Shown one piece after another: positions 40,942 through 49,484 of a stretch of 64,000 nucleotides of DNA. The notes under the pieces were generated by a model. The model was not told the DNA's origin, made no database searches, and saw only the letters and a program-made list of their open reading frames with translations. The number at the start of each line of letters is the position of its first letter. Position 1 is the first letter of the stretch. Made by a program: the position numbers and the translations under genes. The stretch covers positions 1,674,001-1,738,000 of the forward strand of contig CBDESS010000001.1 in assembly GCA_965242605.1 (NCBI GenBank). The letters are read 5' to 3'. Origin of the DNA: JAAXHF01 sp965242605. GTDB lineage: Bacteria; Desulfobacterota; Binatia; Bin18.

Positions 40942-41622
40942 ATGGCGAACGCCCTTGCGATTTTTGCCAAAGCGCCGGTCGCCGGTCAGGTCAAAACCCG
41001 TCTGTGCCCGCCCCTGACAGCCGAGGCCGCCGCCGACATATTTCGGTGTTTTCTAATTGACACACTTGAGCGGATGTGTGGGTTGGAAGCGGTCGAGGTA
41101 TTCGTGGCCATTACCCCGGCCGACAGCGAGCCGCTGTTTCGCTCCTTGATTCCCTTCCCGGTCCGCTATCGGCCCCAGCGCGGCCCCTCTCTTGGCGAGC
41201 GTCAGATCAATATGCTGAGCGATATGCTGACCGCCGGCTTCTCGCGCGCCCTCATCATTGGCAGCGATATTCCGACCCTGCCCGCGGCCTACGTTCAAGA
41301 AGCCTTCCGGCGGCTCGAAGACCCGGCCTGTGACGCGGTGTTTGGCCCCAGCCGTGATGGCGGCTACTATCTGGTTGGCGCTCGACAGGTCCACCGCCCG
41401 CTGTTTGAAAACATTGCGTGGGGTAGCCCACAAGTGTTACAGCAGACCTTGGAACAGGCACGCCAGTACGGCTATGCCGTGGCCTTGGTCCCGCCCTGGT
41501 ACGATGTGGACAGGCCGCAGGATTTGTCCCGACTGGCGCGCGATGCGCAACAGCGGGCCGGCGGACCGGACGACGCGCCCAGAACACGGCACGCGCTGGC
41601 ACGGCTGGGATTGCAAAGATGA
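40942..41622 (+). CDS. TIGR04282-family glycosyltransferase (DUF2064)
   Basis: 226 residues from the ATG at 40942. The nucleotide-sugar start is LAIFAKAPVAGQVKTRLCPP; RALIIGSDIPTLPAAYVQEA carries the D-x-P metal site, and FGPSRDGGYYLVGARQVH the acceptor/metal loop. WYDVDRPQDLSRL closes the domain. Members are GT-A-fold transferases, some in arsenosugar synthesis. No arsenic genes are seen here, so the name is only a family label. Confidence 0.85.
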   Translation: MANALAIFAKAPVAGQVKTRLCPPLTAEAAADIFRCFLIDTLERMCGLEAVEVFVAITPADSEPLFRSLIPFPVRYRPQRGPSLGERQINMLSDMLTAGFSRALIIGSDIPTLPAAYVQEAFRRLEDPACDAVFGPSRDGGYYLVGARQVHRPLFENIAWGSPQVLQQTLEQARQYGYAVALVPPWYDVDRPQDLSRLARDAQQRAGGPDDAPRTRHALARLGLQR

Positions 41623-41660
41623 TGACCCTGGCCAGGCCAGCACCCCGGGAAGGGAAGACG

Positions 41661-42017
41661 ATGGCGGGCTGTTCAGACAGTATCACAGCCCTAGGATATG
41701 GGGCGCTACCAGGCCGGGCCGCGCTGCGCCATGATGCTGAGTGATCTGGGCGCGGAGGTGGTCAAGCTGGAGGCCCCGGGCGAGGATGAATCGCGCGGCA
41801 TCGGCAAGGTCTACTGGTCGGCCTATAACCGGGGCAAGTCGAAATTGAGGCTCAGGGCACCAAGACCTATGTGCCCGGGCTGACGGTCACATACTCCGAT
41901 ACGCCCGGGTTGATTGGGACCATTCCCGAACCCGGCGATCATAACGAAGAGGTCTATTGTGGCCGGCGGGGCTATACGCTTGAAGACTTGGCCGGCGGGC
42001 GAGAGGCCGGGGTGTGA
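41661..42017 (+). pseudogene. CaiB/BaiF CoA-transferase reduced to its two ends
   Basis: An ATG at 41661 with AGGGAAGACG upstream starts the gene; one extra base near 41692 must be skipped to read DMGRYQAGPRCAMMLSDLGA and EVVKLEAPGEDES, the family N-terminus. After YNRGKSK (about 41845) the sequence jumps, in another frame, to TYVPGLTVTYSDTPGLIGT and HNEEVYCGRRGY, the family C-terminus, ending at 42017. About 300 central residues, including the catalytic Asp, are gone. Full proteins are about 400 residues. A deletion within one gene explains this best. Confidence 0.85.
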
Positions 42018-42104
42018 TATAGTGCCACATCCCTCCCCCTCGGCGAGAGGGCGTGAGGAGAGCCGCTGAGGGTTGCTTCCGGCTCCAAGCCGCTGAGCGC
42101 CGCG

Positions 42105-43427
42105 CTAAGGTGCAGCGCTGGGCCGCCGAGGTGCTCGAAGCGTCAGCAGCGCGATCTCGGGGGCAATCCCCAGGCGCATCGGATAGCCGTAGAACCCGAC
42201 GCAGCGGGTGACAAACATACGCATATCTCCCCGCTGAAAAATCCCCTGGTCCGGGATGCCGAGTATCCCGACCACCGACACCAGCGTGTCCTGACCGAGT
42301 TGGAGGCCGACATGGCCGCCGTGGGTATGCCCGGACAGGACCAAATCCGCGCAGCCCGCCGGCAGGAGGGCAAATCCGCGCGGGTCATGGTTCAGCAGGA
42401 GGCGGGGAGCCTGGGAGGGCCAGGTGCGCAGAACGCTGGCATACCGCTCAGGGAGGCTGCCGGGGATGCGCAGGAAGTAATCCAGCCCCACGATGTCCAG
42501 GCGGTGGCCGTCGATTGACAGGCTGACCAGCTCGTTGCGCAAGGTGGCGACCCCGGCCTGGCGAAGCAAAGAGACGAGGTGGGTCGGGTTATCAAAGTCG
42601 TGGTTGCCCAGGCAGGCCCATTGGCCATACGGGGCCCGAATCTGAGCCAGGGCTTCGTAGAGGGGAATATCAAAGTCGCCGACCCGGTGGGTCAAAAAGT
42701 CGCCAGTGTGGAGCACGACATCGGCCCCGGCGCTGTTGGTCAGCGCGGCCATATGCAGCAAACGACGGCGATTCATATACCCCCCGACGTGGATGTCGGA
42801 CAGGTGGGCGACGCGCAGGCCGTCCAGTGCTGGCGGCCAGTGGGGCAGCACAAGCTCCCGTTCTTCGACCTGAAAGTCATACGAGGTCTTTATGCCCGAG
42901 GCGGAAAACGCGAAGGGGGTGGCCACGCCGAGGACGCCGGCCTGCTGAAGAAACCGCCGCCGGTCGGGCGAGGGCAGGCCGGCGGGAGCGGTGGGGGGCA
43001 GGAGCCGGTGCAGACCACGCCGGCCGAGCGTCCAGCCATCGAGGACCAGATAGCCGAACGCCAGTAACAGATGGGCGCTGTACCAGATTGCGCCCAGCCA
43101 GGAGATGCCGGGCGCGTGGAGGACCGGCAGGGCGTCACTCCAGCGGGCGGTCAGAAACTGGGCGGCCAGAATGGCGTCGCAGCCAAGGCCGAACCAGAGG
43201 GCGAACTGGGGGAGGTGGCGGGCCGACCCCCAGACCCGCTCAAGGCCGGCGTGGAGCCGTAGCCGGGCATACGAAAACGGCACAAAGCCGACCGGCACAA
43301 AGAGGCTGAAATACAGTGCCCGGCGGTAGAACAGGAGGCCCATCGCCAGGACGCCCAGGATGAGAAACAGGTTCAGGGCGTACTGCCAGCGGCGGAGCCG
43401 ACGATAGCTGGCTGAGGCTTCGGTCAT
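42105..43427 (-). CDS. Membrane-anchored metallophosphoesterase
   Basis: 440 residues from the ATG at 43427 (a longer frame to 43496 is open). Four N-terminal membrane helices (about 15-150) are followed by RRRFLQQAGVLGVATPFAFS, which looks like an internal Tat-type or anchor segment. The catalytic domain carries AHLSDIHVGG, TGDFLTH, CLGNHDFDNP, LLNHDPRGFAL and LSGHTHGGHVG, the five calcineurin-like motifs. The layout matches YkuE/YaeI-like phosphodiesterases that act on lipids or cell-envelope substrates. The catalytic side is probably periplasmic. Confidence 0.85.
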   Translation of the reverse strand: MTEASASYRRLRRWQYALNLFLILGVLAMGLLFYRRALYFSLFVPVGFVPFSYARLRLHAGLERVWGSARHLPQFALWFGLGCDAILAAQFLTARWSDALPVLHAPGISWLGAIWYSAHLLLAFGYLVLDGWTLGRRGLHRLLPPTAPAGLPSPDRRRFLQQAGVLGVATPFAFSASGIKTSYDFQVEERELVLPHWPPALDGLRVAHLSDIHVGGYMNRRRLLHMAALTNSAGADVVLHTGDFLTHRVGDFDIPLYEALAQIRAPYGQWACLGNHDFDNPTHLVSLLRQAGVATLRNELVSLSIDGHRLDIVGLDYFLRIPGSLPERYASVLRTWPSQAPRLLLNHDPRGFALLPAGCADLVLSGHTHGGHVGLQLGQDTLVSVVGILGIPDQGIFQRGDMRMFVTRCVGFYGYPMRLGIAPEIALLTLRAPRRPSAAP

Positions 43428-43512
43428 GGCTGTTTCACCTGAGCGGGCCGCTTGAGAGCGTTGAGACTTGGGCCGGCGAGACGCCCGCGATCCCAAGGGC
43501 CGGCCTGACCCG

Positions 43513-43902
43513 CTAGGACCAGGCGTCTACATCAAACCCGTCTGGCAGGGGGGCGAAGAACACGCTGGCCGGCCCGCCAAGGGTCCGCGTGGTATGGCCA
43601 GTGCCGGTCACGTCGTCGGCCAGAAAGGCTTGGCCGGCCTGCCACCGACGGGTCTGGCCATCGCTGGTGCCGACTTCGAGCGTACCCGACAGCACGATGA
43701 CGATCTGCCGCTGGGGGGCGTTATGCCAGGTCTGGGACAGGCCGGCCGGCAGTTCGACAAAGCGGACCGCGGGAGAGGCGTAGGCCCTGGACAGCATCAG
43801 GGTGTGGCCGTCCGCGTCCTCTTGCGGGCTGTCAATCGGGATGTCCATGTCCATGAACTGTGAGCCCCCTTCGTCGGTGGCGTAAAAACGGGTGATCTTC
43901 AC
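43513..43902 (-). CDS. Cupin-like protein
   Basis: 129 residues from a GTG at 43902 with AAGGAGGGG 6 bases upstream. The cupin core is VELPAGLSQTWHNAPQRQIV, then LSGTLEVGTSDGQTRRWQAG and FLADDVTGTGHTTRTLG; metal ligands H-x(4)-Q/H are partial. The GTG overlaps the amidohydrolase stop (GTGA), so the two are cotranslated. Function unknown; small cupins next to amidohydrolases often act on the same aromatic or cyclic substrate. Confidence 0.75.
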   Translation of the reverse strand: MKITRFYATDEGGSQFMDMDIPIDSPQEDADGHTLMLSRAYASPAVRFVELPAGLSQTWHNAPQRQIVIVLSGTLEVGTSDGQTRRWQAGQAFLADDVTGTGHTTRTLGGPASVFFAPLPDGFDVDAWS

Positions 43903-45116
43903 CGTGCCCCTCCTTGTGGGTCTGCTGAGTCGGGCTGGATCGGGTAGAGCTTGAGGGCGTTGTCCCACATGATCTTTTTTTTGCTGGCGTCTGACACGCC
44001 CTCAAGGGCCATGAGTTCTTTGACCGCCCAGGCGTACTGGCGGCCTTCCGGGTGGCCAAAGTCGGTGGCGGTCACGATATTGTCATCGCCCAGCAGGGCG
44101 ATCGTCTGTTTGATGCCCGGGTCGTCCGGGTCGGCCGAGATGTAACACTGACGCTGGAAGTACTCAATCGGATGCCTGGTGAGGCCGGGAATCTCGAGGC
44201 CGCGAAAGCCGCCCTGCACGCTGGCTCCCAGCCGGTCGAGCCAGAACGGCACCCAGCCGGCACCGGATTCCAGATGGACGACCCGCATGGCGGGATGCCG
44301 CTCTAGTACGCCGCCCATGATGAGCGAGGTGCAGGCCAGCATATTGCCGATGGTGAAGGCGACGGTGGTCTGTGCCGAGCGCAGCCGCGGAATATAGTGA
44401 TAGAGCATGTCGTCGGCGGCGGTGCCGGTACCGGTATGGACGGCCAGCGGGACGTCAAGCTCTTCGAGAGCGTTCCACAGCGGCTCATAGAACTCGTCGT
44501 ACAGCCGATGCGGGCCGACCGGGACCGGATTGATATGAATGGCTTTGAAGCCGAGGGCTGTGACGCACCGCCGCGCCTCGCGGGCCGCCTCCTCGGCATT
44601 ACGCAGGTCTACCGAGCCGGCCCCGAGTACCTTGCCGCCGGCCGCTGAACAGAAGTCATACAGCCAGTCGTTATACGCCCGGCGGTAGGCGGCCGCGGTA
44701 TCGGCGGCCATGTTGGGGACGGTGACGGACAGCAGCCCGGCCGAGGGGTAGACGATCATGTAATCTATCCCGGTCCGTTCCATAGCCACGGGGTACATTT
44801 CGGGGGGGAAGTTGTGTTTGGCAAACTCGGCGTAGGCTTCGTCCTGGCCCGGCAGCGTGACCCGCACCCCGGGATCAAACGAGGCCGGCCCCATTGCGCT
44901 GGGGTCAATCGGGTCGCGGCCAAAGGGCATGGTGTAGGCACCGCCGTCGGGGTTGGGAACGGACAGCTCAAAGCGGAAGGCCAGCGGCTCTCCGTCGTAG
45001 ACCGACCAGGCTTGAGGCATATGGTCGTGAAAGGCGGGGTCAAGATAGCGCTCAAACATGTCGTCTGGTTCGAGAATATGGGCGTCGCTGTCGATAAAGC
45101 GGAATCTCTGTGGCAC
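43899..45116 (-). CDS. Amidohydrolase-2 (ACMSD-like) family protein
   Basis: 405 residues from a GTG at 45116. This start was chosen because AGGAGG lies 6 bases before it; an ATG 27 bases further upstream contains that ribosome site in its own coding sequence. Metal-binding landmarks: FIDSDAHILEP (the first ligands, D-x-D/H), GFKAIHINPVPVG, PLAVHTGTG, HLESGAGWVPFWLDRLG and TATDFGHPEG. Members are decarboxylases or hydrolases. It shares plan with the 46988 gene but they are only distantly related. Confidence 0.85.
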   Translation of the reverse strand: MPQRFRFIDSDAHILEPDDMFERYLDPAFHDHMPQAWSVYDGEPLAFRFELSVPNPDGGAYTMPFGRDPIDPSAMGPASFDPGVRVTLPGQDEAYAEFAKHNFPPEMYPVAMERTGIDYMIVYPSAGLLSVTVPNMAADTAAAYRRAYNDWLYDFCSAAGGKVLGAGSVDLRNAEEAAREARRCVTALGFKAIHINPVPVGPHRLYDEFYEPLWNALEELDVPLAVHTGTGTAADDMLYHYIPRLRSAQTTVAFTIGNMLACTSLIMGGVLERHPAMRVVHLESGAGWVPFWLDRLGASVQGGFRGLEIPGLTRHPIEYFQRQCYISADPDDPGIKQTIALLGDDNIVTATDFGHPEGRQYAWAVKELMALEGVSDASKKKIMWDNALKLYPIQPDSADPQGGAR

Positions 45117-45244
45117 GAGCGTCCTCCTCGTAAAGCTCTTCATGAAGCATGGACAGGCTCAACCGGAATGTACCATCTTGGGCGCGTGGGCCGCAAGAAA
45201 GGGCCGGTGTTGCCAGGCCGGGCGGCTCTCGATGACGGGTCCGC

Positions 45245-46834
45245 TCAGCCTTCGGCCTTGCCCTCAAACCCACAGCTCAGCCCCGTCCGCCCCAGCTTGC
45301 GCCGCACCTCATCAAGCGCAAGCCGAAAATAGACCGGGCGGTTATGGGCGCAGGCGTGGGGGGTTGCGGTCTGCGTCCAGGCCGTGAGCAGGTGTTCCTG
45401 GTCTTCGCGTGTCAGCGCTTGCCCGGCTTTGAGCGCCGCCAGGCAGGCGAGGGCCTGTGTGATATCTTCTTTTGTGCTGCGCAGGCGGCTCAGCAGCCGC
45501 GAAAAAATCAGCCCTGCGGATTGGGGCTCAAGAAAATCCGGCACGCCTCGCACGGCCAGGACCCGGGGGCCGAAGGCGTCGAGGGAAAAGCCGCAGGCCG
45601 TCAAGGCTTCGGCGTTGGCGTCGAGCCAGACCTGCTCCTCAATTGAAAGATTGACCACCTGTGGGGCAATCAAGCGCCTGGTGTGGACCCGCCCGTTTTG
45701 CAGCCGTTCGTAGAAAACCCGTTCCTCAGCGGCGTGCTGATCCAGCAGGTATACATGCCCCTCAGACAGGGTGAGCAGGAAGGTGTTTTCAATCTGAGCG
45801 ACCAGCGAGAAGCCGTTGATTGACGCCCCGTCGCAGGATGCCAGGGGTTCGGCAACGGCGTCTGTTTGCAGCCAAGCCGGACGCTGACGGTGGTCAAGGG
45901 CGGCCCGGACCAGGGCGTAGATGGCGTTCTCATCCCGGAACCGGACCTCGGTCTTGGCCGGGTGGATGTTCACGTCAAGACGGGAGGGGTGCAGCTCAAG
46001 AAAGAGAAAGACCAGGCCGCCCTCGCTGCCGCAGGCATCCCGGACAGCCCGGTAGAGCGTGCGGTTCCGAATCGGACGGCGGTTGACAAACAGATAATAG
46101 CGCCGTCGCCAGACTTCCTGGGCGGGGAGGACTGCTCCCCACACCCTGCCACTCAGCCCGGCGTTCTCCAGCTCTTCCAGCCCCGCGGTCGTCTCGCGGC
46201 CAAAGCAGGCCGTCATCCGCTCGTGGAGCGAGCCGGGCCGGAAGGCATAGACTTCGCGCCCGTCAAAGGACAGGGACAGGCTTTTGTCGGGAAAGGCCAG
46301 CGCAAAGCGGGTAAACGTGCCCAGAATATGACCGTACTCGGTACGCAGGCTGCGCATGAACTGGCGGCGGGCCGGCGTGTTGTAAAATACATCCCAGACC
46401 TCGACGCTGGTGCCGACCGGTGCCCCGGCCTCGCGGTGAGAGAGGAGCCGGCCGCCTTCGAGGCGGTGTTCGACTCCGAGCCGAGCCGTTCTTTGGCGGG
46501 TCAGCAGCCGCAGGCGGGAGACCGAGGCAATGCTGGGCAGGGCTTCCCCTCGAAAGCCGAAGGTCCGCAGCTGAGCGATATCGGTGGCGGCGGCAATTTT
46601 ACTCGTCGCAAAACGTTCACACGCCAGTCGGACATCTGCGGCAGCCATGCCCGGCCCGTCGTCGGTGACTTTGATCAGCCGCCGTCCACCCTCCTGGACC
46701 TCGACCCGAATGGTGTCGGCCGCGGCATCGAGCGCGTTCTCGATGAGTTCTTTGACCACGCTGGCCGGCCGCTCAATGACTTCACCGGCGGCGATCTGTT
46801 GCTGAATGTCCGGGGGAAGGATGCGGATGGTCAT
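45245..46834 (-). CDS. mutL: DNA mismatch repair protein MutL
   Basis: 529 residues from the ATG at 46834. GHKL ATPase motifs: AAGEVIERPASVVKELIENA with ENALDA, VTDDGPGM, TFGFRGEALPSIASV. The FYNTPARRQFM segment and LFVNRRPIRNRTL follow. The C-terminal dimerisation domain shows LLDQHAAEERVFYERL. The metal-endonuclease motif DQHAAxERxxYE is partly present, and the last ATPHACAHNRPVYF replaces the C-P-H-G-R-P form. It couples MutS to repair. The mutS gene lies 2.6 kb away on the same strand, separated by an amidohydrolase and an ATPase. Confidence 0.93.
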   Translation of the reverse strand: MTIRILPPDIQQQIAAGEVIERPASVVKELIENALDAAADTIRVEVQEGGRRLIKVTDDGPGMAAADVRLACERFATSKIAAATDIAQLRTFGFRGEALPSIASVSRLRLLTRQRTARLGVEHRLEGGRLLSHREAGAPVGTSVEVWDVFYNTPARRQFMRSLRTEYGHILGTFTRFALAFPDKSLSLSFDGREVYAFRPGSLHERMTACFGRETTAGLEELENAGLSGRVWGAVLPAQEVWRRRYYLFVNRRPIRNRTLYRAVRDACGSEGGLVFLFLELHPSRLDVNIHPAKTEVRFRDENAIYALVRAALDHRQRPAWLQTDAVAEPLASCDGASINGFSLVAQIENTFLLTLSEGHVYLLDQHAAEERVFYERLQNGRVHTRRLIAPQVVNLSIEEQVWLDANAEALTACGFSLDAFGPRVLAVRGVPDFLEPQSAGLIFSRLLSRLRSTKEDITQALACLAALKAGQALTREDQEHLLTAWTQTATPHACAHNRPVYFRLALDEVRRKLGRTGLSCGFEGKAEG

Positions 46835-46987
46835 GGCTCGGCAGGACAGCCTAGCAGAAGGCGGACTGTCTGTCTGTGTTGTTTCAGGCAAGCTGCTACA
46901 AAAAAACCCCTTGTCGAAAGACGCCAGGTGCGTTAGAACATACTCCCGCGCTCAAAAAATTGATTCACCAGTTGAGGAGGAAGAGCC

Positions 46988-48151
46988 ATGTCGTCCATCA
47001 CCAGCAATACAACGTTTCCCTATCCGGGTGCGATTGACGCCGACGGGCATATTCTTGAGACGCCCGATGCTTGGGAGAATTATATTGACCCCACATATCA
47101 GGAGCAGGCCATGCGGATTACGGTTGGCCCGGACGGACTCGAAGTCCTGGAGCTCGCCGGCCGGCCGGCCAAATACATGAAACCCGGCCAGTTGGCCGCG
47201 TTTGGCGGGATGGGCAAAACGCCCGAAGAGGTTGAGCCGCACCCCGACCGGACCTATGTCAACATGGCCCCCTTCGGCTCAATGGACCCCGCCCAACGCC
47301 TGCAACGCATGGACGCTGAGGGACTGGACAAGGCGATCGTCTATCCCAGCCTGGGCCTGATTTGGGAGACCGAAGACCTCCAGGACCTCGGACTCCAAGC
47401 CGCTTATGCCAGGGCCTACAACCGCTGGGTCGCCGACTTCTGTCGCGATTCATCCGGGCGTCTGGTCCCCATCGCCCATATTTCCTTTGGCGATCCCCAG
47501 GAAGCTGCCCGCGAGCTGGAACGGGCGGTCAAAGATGGCTGTCGGGGCGCTTTTGTCGTCCCGTTTACGCCCACCAACAAATCCCACGCCAACCCGGACT
47601 ACGATCCCTTCTGGGCCAAAGCCCAGGAGCTTGACGTGCCGGTCGGCATTCATCCCAGCGGCGAGCCGCCGGCCAAGCGGGTCCACCAGCGCTTTCACGA
47701 TATGCAGAAGTGGGCCGTGTGGCATTTCAATGTGCACGGCGGTCAGGGTCCGCTCCAGGCCTTTACCGCGCTGTTTCAGTACGGTCTGTTTGACCGCTTC
47801 CCGCGGGTGAAGATCGTCGTGCTGGAGTCCGGCGCTGGCTGGGCGGGCTATTTGCTCAACCGGATGGACGCGGTGTACGACAGCCCGCTCGGTGAATCCG
47901 TGCCGCTCAAAGAGAAGCCCAGCTATTATTTTCAGCGCCAGTGTTGGATCTCGGGTGACCCCGACGAGAAGGCGTTTGGCAATGTGGTGGAGTTTGTCGG
48001 CAACGACAAATTTTTCTGGGCCTCGGATTTTCCCCACTTTGACCATCCCGACAACTACATGGACGAACTGTTAGAGCTCGTTGAGCCGATGGGGGCTGAG
48101 ACCCGCCGCAAGGTCATTGGCGAGAATGTTGCCCAGGTGTACGGCTTATAG
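46988..48151 (+). CDS. Amidohydrolase-2 (ACMSD-like) family protein
   Basis: 387 residues with GAGGAGGAAGAG before the ATG. Metal-site landmarks: AIDADGHILETPDAWENYID, RGAFVVPFTPTN, VPVGIHPSGEPP, VVLESGAGWAGYLLNRMDAV and FFWASDFPHFDHPDN. It probably decarboxylates or hydrolyses an aromatic-derived acid. It is divergent from mutL and convergent with the ATPase gene. The parallel gene at 43899 suggests the organism has several such enzymes. Confidence 0.87.
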   Translation: MSSITSNTTFPYPGAIDADGHILETPDAWENYIDPTYQEQAMRITVGPDGLEVLELAGRPAKYMKPGQLAAFGGMGKTPEEVEPHPDRTYVNMAPFGSMDPAQRLQRMDAEGLDKAIVYPSLGLIWETEDLQDLGLQAAYARAYNRWVADFCRDSSGRLVPIAHISFGDPQEAARELERAVKDGCRGAFVVPFTPTNKSHANPDYDPFWAKAQELDVPVGIHPSGEPPAKRVHQRFHDMQKWAVWHFNVHGGQGPLQAFTALFQYGLFDRFPRVKIVVLESGAGWAGYLLNRMDAVYDSPLGESVPLKEKPSYYFQRQCWISGDPDEKAFGNVVEFVGNDKFFWASDFPHFDHPDNYMDELLELVEPMGAETRRKVIGENVAQVYGL

Positions 48152-48208
48152 GCCACGACTTCCTTGAGCGTCTCTCTCCCGTGTGGAGAGGGACGAAGGA
48201 TGAAGCCT

Positions 48209-49417
48209 TTAGTCCGCCGCCATCTGCCGATTGATGAACTTGCCCAGCAGTGGAACTGCGAAAGAGTATTTGCCGCGCCGGTTCTTGAACACCAGCCCTT
48301 GTGACGCGAGGTTGGTGAGCATCTGACTCACATGACTGGGGCTGAACGGTTTGTTCAGCCTGACCGTGGACTGCTCAACGATCTCTTGAACGGTGAACTC
48401 CTCTTCGTGGCTATCGAGTGTCGCTATGAGCGAGAGTAGTGTCCGCTGCCGATCCGTTGCACGGTCCCATCGGCCGGCGAAGAAATCTGTGTCGAGCTTC
48501 TCTTCTATCTCCCTGACCGGAATCACCGCCTTTTCGCCTTTGTCAATTTTTTGTATGAAAGCGTCGTAGACCTCCCGGCAGATGAATTGAATGAAGCAGG
48601 GATATCCGCCGGACATCTCAACAATGGTGGCGACCGACTCGCCGCTCAGGCGTACAGGACAGTGAGCGTCAGAAATCGGCTTCTGAATCGCGTCCGCGCT
48701 TTCACTCTTGTTGAGGCGCGGTAGAGACAGAACCCTGAACATTCTCTCCGCGAACGTTCGCGTCTTCACCAGTTTGGGGAAGAGCGTCGGCAAGCCCGTC
48801 AGTACGAGCATTAGCGGCAAACCCTTTCTCTGAATCGACTGAAATGCGTCAAGGAGAAGCGAGAGGGGATATTCATCCTTGTCCCTGCGATCAGCCATGT
48901 TCCGGGCCTCGTCATAGGAGAAGATAATACCCCGCACATCCGGATTTCTTCGGATTGCACTCCAGACATACTCAAGGATTGTCTTGAGCTTATCGAGGGA
49001 CAGGCCGGGGGTGTCCCGGTAGATTTGGATCAGCCTTTGATAGCTGAGCCTCTCTTCGGCGCTCTCCGTCTGCCGGGAGAATCCTAGGTGCGGCACTTTG
49101 CTCGCTCTCACCACAAGGCTTGACGTTGTCGGTGCCAGATCCGTGCATAGGCGTCTAGCAAGGTGCTCCTCGCTCACGCTGGTGGATTCAGAGAGATCTG
49201 TGCCAACCCACAACCAACCCTGTTCCACGGCCAGAGGTTTGAACTTTTCAAGAAGCACGGTCTTCCCTACTCCCCGCAGCCCGGTCAGCACCAGATTCTT
49301 GAGAATCGTAGACTGTTCGAGAAGCCGGCTAAACTCTCCCAACTCGGTCGCTCTTCCGGCAAGATGGGGAGACGGGTGGCCGGCCCCTGGACGAAACGGA
49401 TTAGGAAACAGTGTCAT
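48209..49417 (-). CDS. Orphan P-loop ATPase (archaeal-ATPase/AAA-like) with C-terminal winged helix
   Basis: 402 residues. Walker A is LTGLRGVGKTVLLEKF (about 43-58), Walker B IIFSYDEARNMADR, and a sensor-like LMLVLTGLPTLFPKL follows. SGGYPCFIQFICREVYDAF is the C-terminal ATPase lid, and residues 330-395 look like a winged helix (EFTVQEIVEQSTVRLNKPFS). This is the plan of STAND/archaeal-type ATPases that occur singly near mobile or defence loci. No partner gene is adjacent. Its GC is lower than that of mutL and mutS on either side, which may mean transfer. Function unknown. Confidence 0.7.
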   Translation of the reverse strand: MTLFPNPFRPGAGHPSPHLAGRATELGEFSRLLEQSTILKNLVLTGLRGVGKTVLLEKFKPLAVEQGWLWVGTDLSESTSVSEEHLARRLCTDLAPTTSSLVVRASKVPHLGFSRQTESAEERLSYQRLIQIYRDTPGLSLDKLKTILEYVWSAIRRNPDVRGIIFSYDEARNMADRRDKDEYPLSLLLDAFQSIQRKGLPLMLVLTGLPTLFPKLVKTRTFAERMFRVLSLPRLNKSESADAIQKPISDAHCPVRLSGESVATIVEMSGGYPCFIQFICREVYDAFIQKIDKGEKAVIPVREIEEKLDTDFFAGRWDRATDRQRTLLSLIATLDSHEEEFTVQEIVEQSTVRLNKPFSPSHVSQMLTNLASQGLVFKNRRGKYSFAVPLLGKFINRQMAAD

Positions 49418-49444
49418 GTCAAATCCACAAAAGATTATTTATCC

Positions 49445-49458
49445 AGCTGAATTCAGCT
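49445..49458. promoter_or_regulatory. Perfect 14-bp palindrome upstream of the orphan ATPase
   Basis: AGCTGAATTCAGCT is a perfect palindrome lying 28-41 bases upstream of the ATG at 49417, in an AT-rich 67-base gap after mutS. Its position fits an operator or a promoter-proximal binding site; a chance palindrome of this length is unlikely but possible. Confidence 0.4.
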
Positions 49459-49484
49459 TCTTGTCTAATTCTGTCAACCTCCTC

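Noticed and set aside
42018..42104. Possible terminator or repeat hairpin (CCCTC-GGCGA-GAGGG)
   Set aside because: Only a 5-bp stem and no T run; too weak to call.
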